Shown: positions 1-8,019, counted from the first letter of the stretch. The stretch is DNA of 64,000 bases from an uncultured Bacilli bacterium (GCA_934098745.1 CAKOPG010000002.1:52693-116692); one strand, 5' to 3'. The notes: generated from the sequence alone by a model not told the origin. Translations and numbers: made by a program.

Positions 1-57
1 TACTGTTGTTTTTCTTCTAGAACTTATTTTACTATTATAATAATTTTCGTTAATCAT
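1..57 (-). CDS. Start of an unidentified gene (partial, runs off the window)
   Basis: An ATG at 57-55 on the minus strand is preceded by a strong AGGAGG site at 63-68 and opens 19 codons without a stop before the window edge. The peptide begins MINENYYNSKISSRRKTTV. It lies 11 bases after the stop of the repeat-protein gene at 69-530, so it is probably the next gene of the infB-distal transcript. I do not recognise it. The visible N-terminus does not look like RbfA, which often follows infB. It could be a further member of the neighbouring repeat family. Confidence 0.5.
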   Translation of the reverse strand, partial: MINENYYNSKISSRRKTTV

Positions 58-68
58 TTTAATCCTCC

Positions 69-530
69 TTATCTTAGTTTATCTTTGTTTTCCATATTTT
101 TATCATGCGTTTTAGCCTCTTCATAACCAATCAAAAAGTAATCATCTAATTTTTCTTTTTCATCATCAGATAAAAGTTCTAAAATTCCTCCATTATTATA
201 AAAATCTCTCCCTTGTTGTTTTAAATCATTTAAACGTATTTCATTATATGCTTGAACATAATTATCAGATAACTTTTTATATTCTTCTTTAGAGATATTT
301 TCTAGTCGTCCACCATTACTATAAAAATCATATGCTCTTTTATATTCTTTCTCTTTTATCATTTGTAATCTTTTTGCAAAATTAAATCCATTAATAAAGT
401 TGAGATTATTTCTAACATCATCCGGAGCATCTTCTAAAGTTTTGCCACTTTCAGCCCAAAAGATGCCAAATTCTCTAATTTCTGGTTCCTTTTTCATATC
501 AAAGAGTTCCTTTTTGTTTTTATCAGCCAA
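69..530 (-). CDS. Unrecognised three-repeat protein (paralogue of the gene at 634-1182), possibly 5'-truncated by a nonsense codon
   Basis: I do not recognise this 153-residue soluble, highly charged protein. It is built of three related units of about 40 residues, near residues 20-62, 63-106 and 107-144. Each has the pattern aromatic-x-x-x-G/S-x-x-L-E-x-x-S/P, a charged helix, then an aromatic residue, G/A, Y/F and A. The last unit is identical in protein to the last unit of the upstream paralogue. The first possible start here is TTG at 530, with AAAGGAG 13 bases upstream, which is poor. In the same frame an ATG at 617 opens 22 codons that align with the paralogue's N-terminus but end in TAA at 549-551. 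The gene may therefore be a nonsense-mutated copy re-initiating at TTG. It is distal in the infB transcript. Function unknown. Confidence 0.6.
   Translation of the reverse strand: MADKNKKELFDMKKEPEIREFGIFWAESGKTLEDAPDDVRNNLNFINGFNFAKRLQMIKEKEYKRAYDFYSNGGRLENISKEEYKKLSDNYVQAYNEIRLNDLKQQGRDFYNNGGILELLSDDEKEKLDDYFLIGYEEAKTHDKNMENKDKLR
121..218. repeat. Direct repeat copy A (last repeat unit of the paralogous genes)
   Basis: A 98-base stretch matches 689-786 with a single visible difference (t versus c near 150/718). It encodes the C-terminal unit of both paralogues. Flanking sequence diverges much more, which suggests recent duplication or gene conversion confined to this unit. Confidence 0.85.
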
Positions 531-548
531 AATACGACCTGCACTCCT

Positions 549-617
549 TTAAAAGGCATTTCTAACTTTAACTTCTGGATAAGCTCTTTTTACATAAGCA
601 TTAGTATTATTATTCAT
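549..617 (-). other. 22-codon N-terminal fragment in frame with the downstream repeat gene
   Basis: ATG at 617-615 opens MNNNTNAYVKRAYPEVKVRN-A-F and stops at TAA 551-549. Reading on through that stop in the same frame gives SAGRILADKN and then the 153-residue protein. The spacing to the GIFWA motif matches the spacing to GILWA in the 182-residue paralogue, so this looks like the detached N-terminus of the same gene. A short separate peptide is possible but less likely. Confidence 0.5.
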
Positions 618-633
618 ATATATATATCACCTA

Positions 634-1182
634 TTATCTTGTTTTATCTTTGAACTCGTTTATGCTTTTATCATGTGTTTTAGCTTCCTCATAACCAATC
701 AAAAAGTAATCATCTAACTTTTCTTTTTCATCATCAGATAAAAGTTCTAAAATTCCTCCATTATTATAAAAATCTCTCCCTTGTTGCTTCATATCATTAA
801 TTTTTGTAATATAGTATGCTTGAATATACACATCAGATAATTTAGAAAATCTTTCCCAAGGTAAATCGCTTAGTTTGACTCCACTATAATAAAGGTCTTG
901 AGCATGTCTAATTTCCTTTTCTTTAATTAAATTTTGTCTTTTCCAAAAATTAAACCCATTAATAAAATTTTGACTATTTTTAAATTCTTCAGGAACTTCC
1001 TCTAAAGTATCTACCGTCCTAGCCCATAAAATTCCTAAATCATATAACTCTTTATTAAAGTTTGAAACACGAGTACTACTTTTAGTGCTTTTTAAAATTT
1101 GATCCATTCTTGTTTTAGCTGAATATTTAATAGCATCTCCAGGTCTGATATCTTTTAAAAATTTAGTATCATAATTTCCCAT
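634..1182 (-). CDS. Unrecognised three-repeat protein directly downstream of infB
   Basis: This 182-residue soluble protein has a basic N-terminal segment of about 45 residues (seen as KFLKDIRPGDAIKYSAKTR) followed by three units of about 40 residues. The last unit, with FYNNGGILELLSDDE, is identical to that of the paralogue at 69-530. I know no family for it. Its ATG at 1182 lies three bases after the infB stop, and the ribosome site GAGGTAA lies inside the infB end and stop, so translation is probably coupled to infB. Position after infB is usually rbfA or truB territory, so a link to ribosomes is conceivable, but nothing in the sequence shows it. Confidence 0.75.
   Translation of the reverse strand: MGNYDTKFLKDIRPGDAIKYSAKTRMDQILKSTKSSTRVSNFNKELYDLGILWARTVDTLEEVPEEFKNSQNFINGFNFWKRQNLIKEKEIRHAQDLYYSGVKLSDLPWERFSKLSDVYIQAYYITKINDMKQQGRDFYNNGGILELLSDDEKEKLDDYFLIGYEEAKTHDKSINEFKDKTR
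689..786. repeat. Direct repeat copy B (last repeat unit of the paralogous genes)
   Basis: Partner of the repeat at 121-218, offset by 568 bases. Both are in the same orientation inside paralogous coding regions. Confidence 0.85.
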
Positions 1183-1185
1183 TTA

Positions 1186-3312
1186 TTACCTCTTTATTTC
1201 CACTATTTCGTATGCCTCAATGACATCGTTCTCCTTAATATCATTAAAATTTTCAATAGTAATTCCACATTCAAGGCCTTGTTTTACCTCTTTAACTTGA
1301 TCTTTTTCTCTAGCTATAGAGTTAATATTACCATCATATATAACAACTCCATCACGAATAATTCTAGCTTTAGCATCTCTTTTAATAATTCCACTTAAGA
1401 CATAACTACCAGCAATCGTTCCTACCTTAGAAAACTTAAATAATTTTCTAACTTCTGCTTGACCCAAAACTTTTTCTTCATACTCTGGTTCAAGTTTACC
1501 TTTCATGGCCGCTTCCATTTCTTCAACTACCTTATAAATAATGTTATATAATCTAATATCTACGCCTTTTTCTTTAGCATATTCGATAATTTTGTTATTA
1601 GGTCTAATATTAAAACCAATAATTAATGCGTTTGAAGCGGCCGCCAAAACAACATCACTTTCACTTATTGCTCCAATACTACTTCTAATTACATTGACTC
1701 TTATTCCTTCGACATCAAGTTTTTGTAAAGAATTTTTAACCGCTTCCTCACTACCTTTAACGTCTGCTTTTAAAATAACATTAATTTCTTTCTCTCCAGC
1801 TTCAATTCTATTAAACAAGTCATCTAAAGATACCGAAGTATTACTTGCCATATTCTTTTTCTTAGCTATTTGTATTCTTTCATCTGAAATAGCTTTAGCT
1901 TTCTTTTCATTTTCAAAAGCCATAAACTTATCTCCTGCAGAAGGACTTTCACTAATACCTGTAATTGATACTGGCATTGAAGGACTAGCTTCAACTAAGT
2001 TTTCACCCTTATCATTTTTAAGAGTTCTAACTTTACCGGCATAATTACCAACAACAATTGCATCTCCAAGTCTTAAAGTACCGTTTTGAATTAAAACTGT
2101 ACTAACTACACCTAAAGATTTATCCATTCTAGATTCAATAACCGTACCAGATGCATACCTATTAGGATTAGCCTTAAGTTCTTGCATCTCAGCAATAAGC
2201 AATAAGTTTTCTAATAACTCCGGAATTCCCTCGCCTGTTTTAGCAGAAATATTAACAAATAAAGTATCTCCCCCCCAAATATCTGGTGTAACTCCGTTTT
2301 GACTCATTTCTGTCAATACTCTTTCTGGGTTAGCATTAGGTTTATCAATTTTATTAACAGCTACTACAATAGGGACACCTGCTGCTTTCGCATGATCAAT
2401 AGCTTCTTTAGTTTGTGGCATTACCCCATCATCAGCTGCTACAATAATGATAACAATATCAGTAATACTAGCTCCTCTTGCTCTCATCTCAGTAAAAGCC
2501 GCATGTCCTGGAGTATCAATAAATGTAATAGGTTTATTATTATATACAATTTGATAAGCCCCAATATGTTGTGTAATACCCCCAGCTTCTCCAGCTACAA
2601 CATTAGTTTTTCTAATCGTATCAAGAAGAGTAGTCTTACCATGATCGACATGTCCCATAATAGTAATTACCGGTGGTCTTTCTACTAAATCCTTTTCATC
2701 ATCAATAATCTCTAATTCTTCAAAATTAGATTCATCTCTTGTCGTATCCTTTTTTAAAGTCTTGCCATATTCAAGTGCTAAAATCTCGGCTGTTTCAAAA
2801 TCAATAACAGCATTAATGTTCATAAGTTTACCAAGACTCATTAATTTTTTAATAATTTCTGCCACATTCTTATTAAGAACATTAGCTAACTCAGATACAC
2901 TCATTCCGTCTGTATATAGAACAATCGTATCGTCATCTGTTTTAATATTTGATTGCAATTTTTCTTTATGCTTATACATTTCTTTCTTTTGTTGTTTAAA
3001 TTCTTTTTTCTTATCTTCAGTATTTTCTTTCTTTACTGGTTTCTTTTTCTTTTTTACCGTGGCTATAATCAAAGCTTCATCTAATTCTTCTTCATAAGAA
3101 TCTTCCATCTCTTCAATATTATTCTCTAAGTCTTCAATTTCATCTTCGTTATCGATATTCATATTAGCAATTTCGTTATCAAGAAGAATAATATCATCAT
3201 CACTAAGTTCATCATCTTGTACTTTAACCTTAATATCAAGTTTCTTACACAATTCAAAAATTTGTTCTACTTTCAAGCCTACATCGTTAGCATATTCCAT
3301 TACACTCATCAT
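1186..3312 (-). CDS. infB: Translation initiation factor IF-2
   Basis: IF-2 is the GTPase that brings initiator fMet-tRNA to the 30S subunit and promotes 50S joining. The 708-residue product has an N-terminal IF2_N-type helical segment, an acidic then lysine-rich linker (about 50-125), and a second IF2_N motif (about 135-185). The G domain follows with GHVDHGKTT near residue 220, DTPGH and NKID, then domains II-IV ending in the fMet-tRNA-binding C-terminus. I chose ATG 3312 because AGGAGG lies eight bases upstream; the GTG at 3321 overlaps that site. It is the fourth gene of rimP-nusA-rnpM-infB. The usual small L7Ae-like gene (ylxQ) between rnpM and infB is absent here. Confidence 0.98.
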   Translation of the reverse strand: MMSVMEYANDVGLKVEQIFELCKKLDIKVKVQDDELSDDDIILLDNEIANMNIDNEDEIEDLENNIEEMEDSYEEELDEALIIATVKKKKKPVKKENTEDKKKEFKQQKKEMYKHKEKLQSNIKTDDDTIVLYTDGMSVSELANVLNKNVAEIIKKLMSLGKLMNINAVIDFETAEILALEYGKTLKKDTTRDESNFEELEIIDDEKDLVERPPVITIMGHVDHGKTTLLDTIRKTNVVAGEAGGITQHIGAYQIVYNNKPITFIDTPGHAAFTEMRARGASITDIVIIIVAADDGVMPQTKEAIDHAKAAGVPIVVAVNKIDKPNANPERVLTEMSQNGVTPDIWGGDTLFVNISAKTGEGIPELLENLLLIAEMQELKANPNRYASGTVIESRMDKSLGVVSTVLIQNGTLRLGDAIVVGNYAGKVRTLKNDKGENLVEASPSMPVSITGISESPSAGDKFMAFENEKKAKAISDERIQIAKKKNMASNTSVSLDDLFNRIEAGEKEINVILKADVKGSEEAVKNSLQKLDVEGIRVNVIRSSIGAISESDVVLAAASNALIIGFNIRPNNKIIEYAKEKGVDIRLYNIIYKVVEEMEAAMKGKLEPEYEEKVLGQAEVRKLFKFSKVGTIAGSYVLSGIIKRDAKARIIRDGVVIYDGNINSIAREKDQVKEVKQGLECGITIENFNDIKENDVIEAYEIVEIKR

Positions 3313-3324
3313 TATAAACACCTC

Positions 3325-3588
3325 CTAATTATTAATTATATCTCTAATTTTATCATATACATCTTCAGGAATTGTCGTTTCTAATACCCGTTGTAAGATT
3401 TTATTCTTTTTTTCTTTTTCCAAGACTTGTATATCTTTCTTAATATATGCTCCTCGTCCATTAGCTTTACCAGTTGTATCTACTAAAACAACCCCAGAAG
3501 GATCTCTTACTATTCTAAGAAGTTCACTCTTAGGTAATTTCTCTTTAGTAACAACACAACTACGCATTGGTATTTTTCTATTCTTCAT
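3325..3588 (-). CDS. rnpM: YlxR/RnpM family RNA-binding protein
   Basis: An 87-residue basic protein of the YlxR family, described in Bacillus as an RNA-binding modulator of RNase P (RnpM). The N-terminus IPMRSCVVTKEKLPKSELLR and the central GRGAYIKKD are the family signatures; the Cys and Arg of the first motif are present. The gene overlaps the end of nusA by 11 bases, and its ribosome site (GGAG) lies inside nusA, so expression is coupled to the transcription-factor operon. Length is typical. Confidence 0.93.
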   Translation of the reverse strand: MKNRKIPMRSCVVTKEKLPKSELLRIVRDPSGVVLVDTTGKANGRGAYIKKDIQVLEKEKKNKILQRVLETTIPEDVYDKIRDIINN

Positions 3589-4636
3589 TTAATTCTCCAG
3601 CTTTTTTAATGGCAATCTTGTATTTAGTAAGTCTAGATGCCAATTTAACATTTTGACCTTTCTTACCAATAGCTAAAGAAGAATTTTCGTCATTGACAAT
3701 AGCTAAAGCTTCTCTATTTTTCTCATCAACTATTCTAACTTCTACATCTTTAGCCGGACTTAAAGCATTTTGAATAAATTTAGCTGGATCTTTATCATAT
3801 AAAACAACATCAATTTTTTCTCCATTTAATTGTTCACTTACCCTATTTATACGACTTCCTTTTTCTCCAATAACCGCTCCAACTGGATCCACTTTATCAT
3901 ATTCAGAATATACTGCAATCTTACTTCTATTACCAGCATCTCTTGCTACAGAATAAAGCACTACAGTACCATCATTAATTTCTGGTATTTCTAATTCCAA
4001 TAATCTTTTTACAAAACCATAATGGCTTCTAGAAAGTAGTATAAATAATCCTTTAGTACCAAACTCAATTCTTGATACGTATACCTTTATTGAAGATCCC
4101 ATTACTAGTTTTTCTCCAGGAATAATTTCATCTTTTGGAAGAACTCCATGAGCATGTCCTAAATCAACATAATAATTTTTAGAATCCTCTCTTTGTAAAA
4201 TACCAACTAATATTTCATCTTGTTTATCTTTAAATTCTTCATTAATCATTTCTTTTTCAGCTTCCTTAACTTTTTGTACAATAATTTGCTTAGCTGATAA
4301 AACTGCCACTCTACCATATTCATCAGGATTAATCTTTACTTCTGTATCAATAGTTTCTCCTTCTTGAATATCATCGACAATTTTTTTGGCGTCTTCTAAA
4401 GATATTTGTGTATTTTCATCTTCTACTTCTAAAACCACAGTCTTAAAAGTAAATAATCTAATTTGTCCAGTTTCTTCATTAACTTTAGCTTTAACATTAG
4501 TTATTCCTGTATTCTTTTTATAAGCATTTGCCATAGCAGCTTCCATAGCTTCAATAATAATCTTCTTATCAATTCCTTTTTCAGCTACTAAAGCATCAAC
4601 AGCTTTAATAAATTCCTTTGCTTGTTTACTATTCAT
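3578..4636 (-). CDS. nusA: Transcription termination/antitermination protein NusA
   Basis: NusA binds RNA polymerase and nascent RNA and modulates pausing and termination. The 352-residue product shows the N-terminal polymerase-binding domain (1-125), an S1 domain starting near DEILVGILQRED, and two KH domains with GEKGSRINRV and AIGKKGQNVKLA. There are no C-terminal acidic repeats, as is usual in Firmicutes. ATG 4636 is chosen because AAGG sits eight bases upstream; the in-frame GTG at 4645 falls inside that site. It overlaps the rimP end by eight bases. Confidence 0.97.
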   Translation of the reverse strand: MNSKQAKEFIKAVDALVAEKGIDKKIIIEAMEAAMANAYKKNTGITNVKAKVNEETGQIRLFTFKTVVLEVEDENTQISLEDAKKIVDDIQEGETIDTEVKINPDEYGRVAVLSAKQIIVQKVKEAEKEMINEEFKDKQDEILVGILQREDSKNYYVDLGHAHGVLPKDEIIPGEKLVMGSSIKVYVSRIEFGTKGLFILLSRSHYGFVKRLLELEIPEINDGTVVLYSVARDAGNRSKIAVYSEYDKVDPVGAVIGEKGSRINRVSEQLNGEKIDVVLYDKDPAKFIQNALSPAKDVEVRIVDEKNREALAIVNDENSSLAIGKKGQNVKLASRLTKYKIAIKKAGELNEE

Positions 4637-4883
4637 AATTATCACCTTTCTCTTTAGTAGTTACATCTAAAATATAACTATCACTAATAAAATCTGCCTT
4701 GTCCAAAAGAGGATTGATAACATTGGTAACCTCTACACAAGTATCGATATCGATAATTTCATCTCTATCAATAACAATCCTTAAAAAATAATTACTACCC
4801 TCTTTTTCATAAATAATACTATCAATTCTAATACCTAGTTTATTTACATCTTCTTCAATTAAACTTCTAACTTTCTCTTCCAT
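4629..4883 (-). CDS. rimP: Ribosome maturation factor RimP, short form lacking the C-terminal domain
   Basis: RimP assists 30S maturation. This product is only 84 residues against roughly 150 in the family. It keeps the N-terminal alpha/beta domain, including LGIRIDSIIYEKEG, LRIVIDRDEIIDIDTCVEV and a shortened end of that domain. It stops at TTKEKGDNYE, without the usual SSPGLERPL-type hinge or the Sm-like C-terminal domain. The stop overlaps the nusA start, so the operon structure is intact and the short end may be genuine. No sequence for the missing domain is present in another frame, since the region is nusA. First gene of the operon, with GGAGG seven bases upstream of ATG. Confidence 0.85.
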   Translation of the reverse strand: MEEKVRSLIEEDVNKLGIRIDSIIYEKEGSNYFLRIVIDRDEIIDIDTCVEVTNVINPLLDKADFISDSYILDVTTKEKGDNYE

Positions 4884-4913
4884 ATCTCCTCCATAAACTA
4901 TAAGTCAACAATA

Positions 4914-4937
4914 AAGAGTGGATTTTTGCCCACTCTT
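4914..4937 (-). promoter_or_regulatory. Hairpin in the rimP-nusA-infB leader
   Basis: Read on the minus strand, AAGAGTGG-gcaaaaat-CCACTCTT forms an 8-bp stem followed by TTATTG. It lies between the promoter and rimP, so it belongs to the leader. With its weak U-tract it may act as an attenuator, fitting the known autoregulation of nusA operons. This is inference. Confidence 0.5.
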
Positions 4938-4954
4938 CGTTCGTATTCCCTTTA

Positions 4955-4983
4955 ATTATAACATATATTAATATGATATTCAA
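4955..4983 (-). promoter_or_regulatory. SigmaA-type promoter of the rimP-nusA-infB operon
   Basis: On the minus strand TTGAAT, 17 bases, TATAAT. The expected start near 4947 places the leader hairpin and rimP downstream. Confidence 0.7.
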
Positions 4984-4992
4984 CTATTTTTA

Positions 4993-5014
4993 AAAGAAAA
5001 AACACTTTCGTGTT
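4993..5014 (-). terminator. Intrinsic terminator of tRNA-Arg
   Basis: Minus-strand AACAC-gaaa-GTGTT followed by TTTTC, 14 bases after the tRNA end. Confidence 0.75.
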
Positions 5015-5027
5015 ATTTATCTATAAT

Positions 5028-5104
5028 TGGCGCACCCATAGGGATTCGAACCCCAAACCTTTTGGTCCGTAGCCAAACGCTCTATCCAATTGAGCTATGG
5101 GCAC
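5028..5104 (-). tRNA. tRNA-Arg (ACG)
   Basis: A 77-base cloverleaf on the minus strand with acceptor GTGCCCA/TGGGTGC and D-stem GCTC/GAGC. The anticodon stem is TTTGG/CCAAA with loop CTACGGA (anticodon ACG), and the T-loop is TTCGAAT. The 3' CCA is encoded. ACG, read as ICG after deamination, decodes CGU/CGC/CGA. Confidence 0.95.
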
Positions 5105-5123
5105 AAATCAAAAATACATATAC

Positions 5124-5152
5124 ATTATATACCTATTTTTGATAAATGTAAA
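5124..5152 (-). promoter_or_regulatory. Promoter of tRNA-Arg
   Basis: Minus-strand TTTACA, 17 bases, TATAAT, ending about 20 bases before the tRNA 5' end. Confidence 0.7.
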
Positions 5153-5160
5153 GTTTTTAC

Positions 5161-5667
5161 TTATAATTTTAAAATAATCTCCTTATCAGCTCCATCTAAA
5201 TGCCTAAATTTAACCCCACAAGCTTTAAACATTCTAATTGACGCTTCCATCTCATCACTATGATTATCATAATCATAACTTCTTGCATATATTACTTCTT
5301 TAATACCAGCTTGAATAATTATTTTCGCACACTCATTACATGGGAATAAATCAACATATATCTTAGCACCTTCTAATTCAGTACGATTACCACGATAATT
5401 AATAACTGCATTCATTTCACTGTGACATACATATAAATACTTTGTATCTAATTTTTCTCCCTTTCTATCCCAAGGAAAAAATTCGTCATCATATCCATTT
5501 GGACTACCATTATATCCTATCGATAAAATACGATTATCTGCTGATACAATACATGCACCAACTTGTGTATTTGGATCTTTACTTCTCATAGCAGATAACA
5601 TTGCTATTCCCATAAAATATTCATCCCAAGTTAAATAATCCTTTCTTTGCTTATTAATTTTTTTCAT
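5161..5667 (-). CDS. comEB: dCMP deaminase (ComEB-like)
   Basis: A zinc-dependent cytidine/deoxycytidylate deaminase of 168 residues; dCMP deaminases convert dCMP to dUMP for dTTP synthesis. The catalytic HSE motif (CHSEMNAVINY) and zinc motif PCNEC with the following AKIIIQAGI are intact, as are the N-terminal DPNTQVGACIV and GYNGSPNG motifs that mark the dCMP subgroup. In Bacillus the orthologue sits in the comE locus; here it ends a three-gene unit with a lipid kinase and yidD, and overlaps yidD by 14 bases. Cytoplasmic. Confidence 0.92.
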   Translation of the reverse strand: MKKINKQRKDYLTWDEYFMGIAMLSAMRSKDPNTQVGACIVSADNRILSIGYNGSPNGYDDEFFPWDRKGEKLDTKYLYVCHSEMNAVINYRGNRTELEGAKIYVDLFPCNECAKIIIQAGIKEVIYARSYDYDNHSDEMEASIRMFKACGVKFRHLDGADKEIILKL

Positions 5668-5887
5668 TTTTGCCTCCTTTTATGGGAATTGGATCATATC
5701 CACCTTTCCCAAAATAATTACATTTAAGTATTCTTTTTGCGGTCAAATAAAACCCCTTGATAAACCCAAACTCCGTAAATACTCCAATAGCATAGTTTGA
5801 ACACGTTGGCTGATGCTTACACATCCCATGCCAAGGACCAGGAATTTTCTGATATATTCTAATTAAAAAAATTGCTATATATTTCAT
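5654..5887 (-). CDS. yidD: Membrane protein insertion efficiency factor YidD
   Basis: A 77-residue YidD family protein (the family assists YidC/SecYEG membrane insertion). Signatures are the amphipathic N-terminus ending IRIYQKIPGP, the cysteine motif with PTCSNYAI, and the C-terminal CNYFGKGGYDPIP. Its ATG overlaps the stop of the upstream lipid kinase by one base (TAATG), so the two are translationally coupled. It is usually next to rnpA-yidC or elsewhere; placement with a lipid kinase and comEB is local. Confidence 0.93.
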   Translation of the reverse strand: MKYIAIFLIRIYQKIPGPWHGMCKHQPTCSNYAIGVFTEFGFIKGFYLTAKRILKCNYFGKGGYDPIPIKGGKNEKN

Positions 5888-6813
5888 TATTTACCTATAA
5901 ATAACTTATCTATATTTTTCTTAGGAATCATCATTTTAAAGTCTCTGTCTATTCTAATATCATAACGCATATCATCCGCATCATCTGGTAATTTTTCCCC
6001 ATCTATACACCACGTTTTTTTAGGTTTATCAATGAATTTAATTTTTAAATTATTAGTCTTATACAAATATAAGCCAGGTACTTTGTGTACATCATACATT
6101 GTTAAAAAGTACAAACTTCTAAGAATATCTTTTCTTTTTGATATATTACAAAGTAGAACTTCAAAACGATCATCATCTAATTTAACATCTTTGTAAAATT
6201 TATTTATTCCTGCAATTCTATTAGCACTAGAAATAATTATAAAAGAGAAAAGACCTCTATATTCCATACCATCAATTTCATATATTATCTCATGTAAATC
6301 TGTTTTATTAAACAAAGATTTTGCTCCCTCTTTAATATATGCTAAGTATCCGATTCTTTTCTTTAACTCTCTAGGCGTTTCATAAGGTATTTCTGCAAAC
6401 TTACCAATCGTAGCTACATATATAAAAGGTTTATTATTAATTAAACATATATCGACATTTCTAATAACACCATCCAAAGTCATCTTTAGATTGGTTAACA
6501 AATTCTTTCCATATCCAAACATTGTTCCTATATCATTAGTTGTTCCACATGGAATATGAGCACATACTAATCTTTCTTTACGCATATAATTTCCCGTAAT
6601 AGATTCATTAAATGTTCCATCGCCACCAATAGATAGTACTAAATCAACCATTCCTAAATTTTTAACAATCTCTGTAGCATGTCCTTTGTATTCTGTATAA
6701 TATATTTGTGTATCATATCCATATTTACCAAGCATCTCTTCAAATTGTGGTAAAAATTTATACTTAACCTTTCTTCCACTAAGAGGATTATATATTACTG
6801 CACACTTCTTCAT
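5887..6813 (-). CDS. Diacylglycerol/lipid kinase (DAGK catalytic family, YegS/DgkB-like)
   Basis: A 308-residue soluble lipid kinase of the DAGK_cat family. Visible motifs are the N-terminal YNPLSGRKVK, the nucleotide-binding SIGGDGTFNES, and the C-terminal domain with IDGEKLP. Members phosphorylate diacylglycerol or related lipids at the inner face of the membrane, recycling diacylglycerol released during lipoteichoic-acid synthesis. Which lipid is used here cannot be read from sequence. First gene of the unit with yidD and comEB; start ATG 6813 with GAGGTG upstream. Confidence 0.85.
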   Translation of the reverse strand: MKKCAVIYNPLSGRKVKYKFLPQFEEMLGKYGYDTQIYYTEYKGHATEIVKNLGMVDLVLSIGGDGTFNESITGNYMRKERLVCAHIPCGTTNDIGTMFGYGKNLLTNLKMTLDGVIRNVDICLINNKPFIYVATIGKFAEIPYETPRELKKRIGYLAYIKEGAKSLFNKTDLHEIIYEIDGMEYRGLFSFIIISSANRIAGINKFYKDVKLDDDRFEVLLCNISKRKDILRSLYFLTMYDVHKVPGLYLYKTNNLKIKFIDKPKKTWCIDGEKLPDDADDMRYDIRIDRDFKMMIPKKNIDKLFIGK

Positions 6814-6907
6814 TAAAACACCTCACAAATCTATTTTATCATACCAAATAACAAAAAATAAACAAATATTTTATTATTTTAGTCTTATAAACAATAAAGT
6901 GTTAATT

Positions 6908-7579
6908 TTATCTATTTTTTCTAATCAATATATGATAATGATAAGATGAGTATTCCTGTCCATTATTTTCATAAAAGTCTTGAATATGCCTAATAGAAAT
7001 TATTTCAAAATCACAAAATAAATCTTTGATCAATTCATAGTCAGCATAAAAATGTGCTACCCCATATTCAGGCCCCTCATCCATCCTTAAACGCGTATTT
7101 TCATCTACTAGTGGAAAATTTTCTTGCTTAAATCCCCAAGTATCTTTAGAGCATAAAGTTAAATAACATTCTCCATCTTTTTTTAGAATTCTCTTTAATT
7201 GTGAAATTATCTTTTTAACACCTAACGTATCTGTATGCGAAATAACATTATAACCCAAAATAACATCAATGCTCTCATCATCATAAGGCATATCTAACAT
7301 GTCTCCAACCGCATAGTTTATATTAAGGCCTAATTTTATAGCCCATTCTTTAGTTTTTTTTATCGCCTCTTCACTAATATCAAAAGCAAATGTTTTAAAA
7401 TTATTACTAGCAAACATTATTGTATGTCTTCCTAAACCACATCCTAAATCTAGAAATACCTTTTTATTAAGATTTTTCCATCTATCTAATAAATAATATG
7501 ACTCAATACTAGGATTAAGCCATACACAATCCTTATTATTATCCACAATTTTCCAATTCCATCCCTTAGATTTTATCAT
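6908..7579 (-). CDS. SAM-dependent methyltransferase (class I)
   Basis: A 223-residue Rossmann-fold methyltransferase. Motif I is FLDLGCGLGRHTIMFA, motif II is AFDISEEAI, and GDMLDMPYDDESIDVI is the third strand region. The substrate is not evident. It resembles the TehB/UbiE-like general group. ATG 7579 is chosen because GGAGG lies five bases upstream; that start overlaps the end of the DUF4186 gene by 14 bases, so the two form an operon. Confidence 0.82.
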   Translation of the reverse strand: MIKSKGWNWKIVDNNKDCVWLNPSIESYYLLDRWKNLNKKVFLDLGCGLGRHTIMFASNNFKTFAFDISEEAIKKTKEWAIKLGLNINYAVGDMLDMPYDDESIDVILGYNVISHTDTLGVKKIISQLKRILKKDGECYLTLCSKDTWGFKQENFPLVDENTRLRMDEGPEYGVAHFYADYELIKDLFCDFEIISIRHIQDFYENNGQEYSSYHYHILIRKNR

Positions 7580-7946
7580 TCTTTCCTCCTTCATCATACG
7601 CTATCTTTATCCATGTCATAATAACCATAACAACATAATAAACCTCACTATCAGTAAGCTTTTTTCCTTTCTCTATATGATGCCATTTTTCTAAACACCC
7701 TCTACAACAAGTAGCTGTTGCATGTTGAGCAATAAATACCGGATGTCCCTTCATTGGAGTTTGCTTCCCATCTTGAATATTACTAACATCCCTTAATCTT
7801 TTGTTTACAAAATCATATGCATGCTCTTCTATTTTATTAATACCCTTCATGTCAATATAAGAAATGTCTTTCTTACTCAATTTAAAACTACTTCTAAATT
7901 TAGATTTTTTAAGCCTATTAAGTAATTCATCAATCTTTTCCTTCAT
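7566..7946 (-). CDS. DUF4186 family protein
   Basis: A 126-residue protein matching the highly conserved DUF4186 family, whose function is unknown. Hallmarks are KFRSSFKLSKKDISYI, the RLRDVSNIQDGKQTPMKGHP core, QHATATCCRGCLEKWH with a Cys-Cys-x-x-Cys cluster plus His (metal binding looks likely), and the C-terminal VMVIMTWI. Translation is coupled to the downstream methyltransferase. Promoter at 8020-8048. The invariant Cys/His set suggests a metalloprotein; that is inference. Confidence 0.85.
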   Translation of the reverse strand: MKEKIDELLNRLKKSKFRSSFKLSKKDISYIDMKGINKIEEHAYDFVNKRLRDVSNIQDGKQTPMKGHPVFIAQHATATCCRGCLEKWHHIEKGKKLTDSEVYYVVMVIMTWIKIAYDEGGKNDKI

Positions 7947-8019
7947 TTTTTCACCTTGTTAAACTCTATAATTTTTTCTTCATAATATAAGTAAATTCTT
8001 TTTAATCACATATATTCTA

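Noticed and set aside
1541..3097. Several open frames on the plus strand opposite infB
   Set aside because: They are antisense shadows of a clear IF-2 gene, with Ser/Leu/Ile-rich translations and no ribosome sites.
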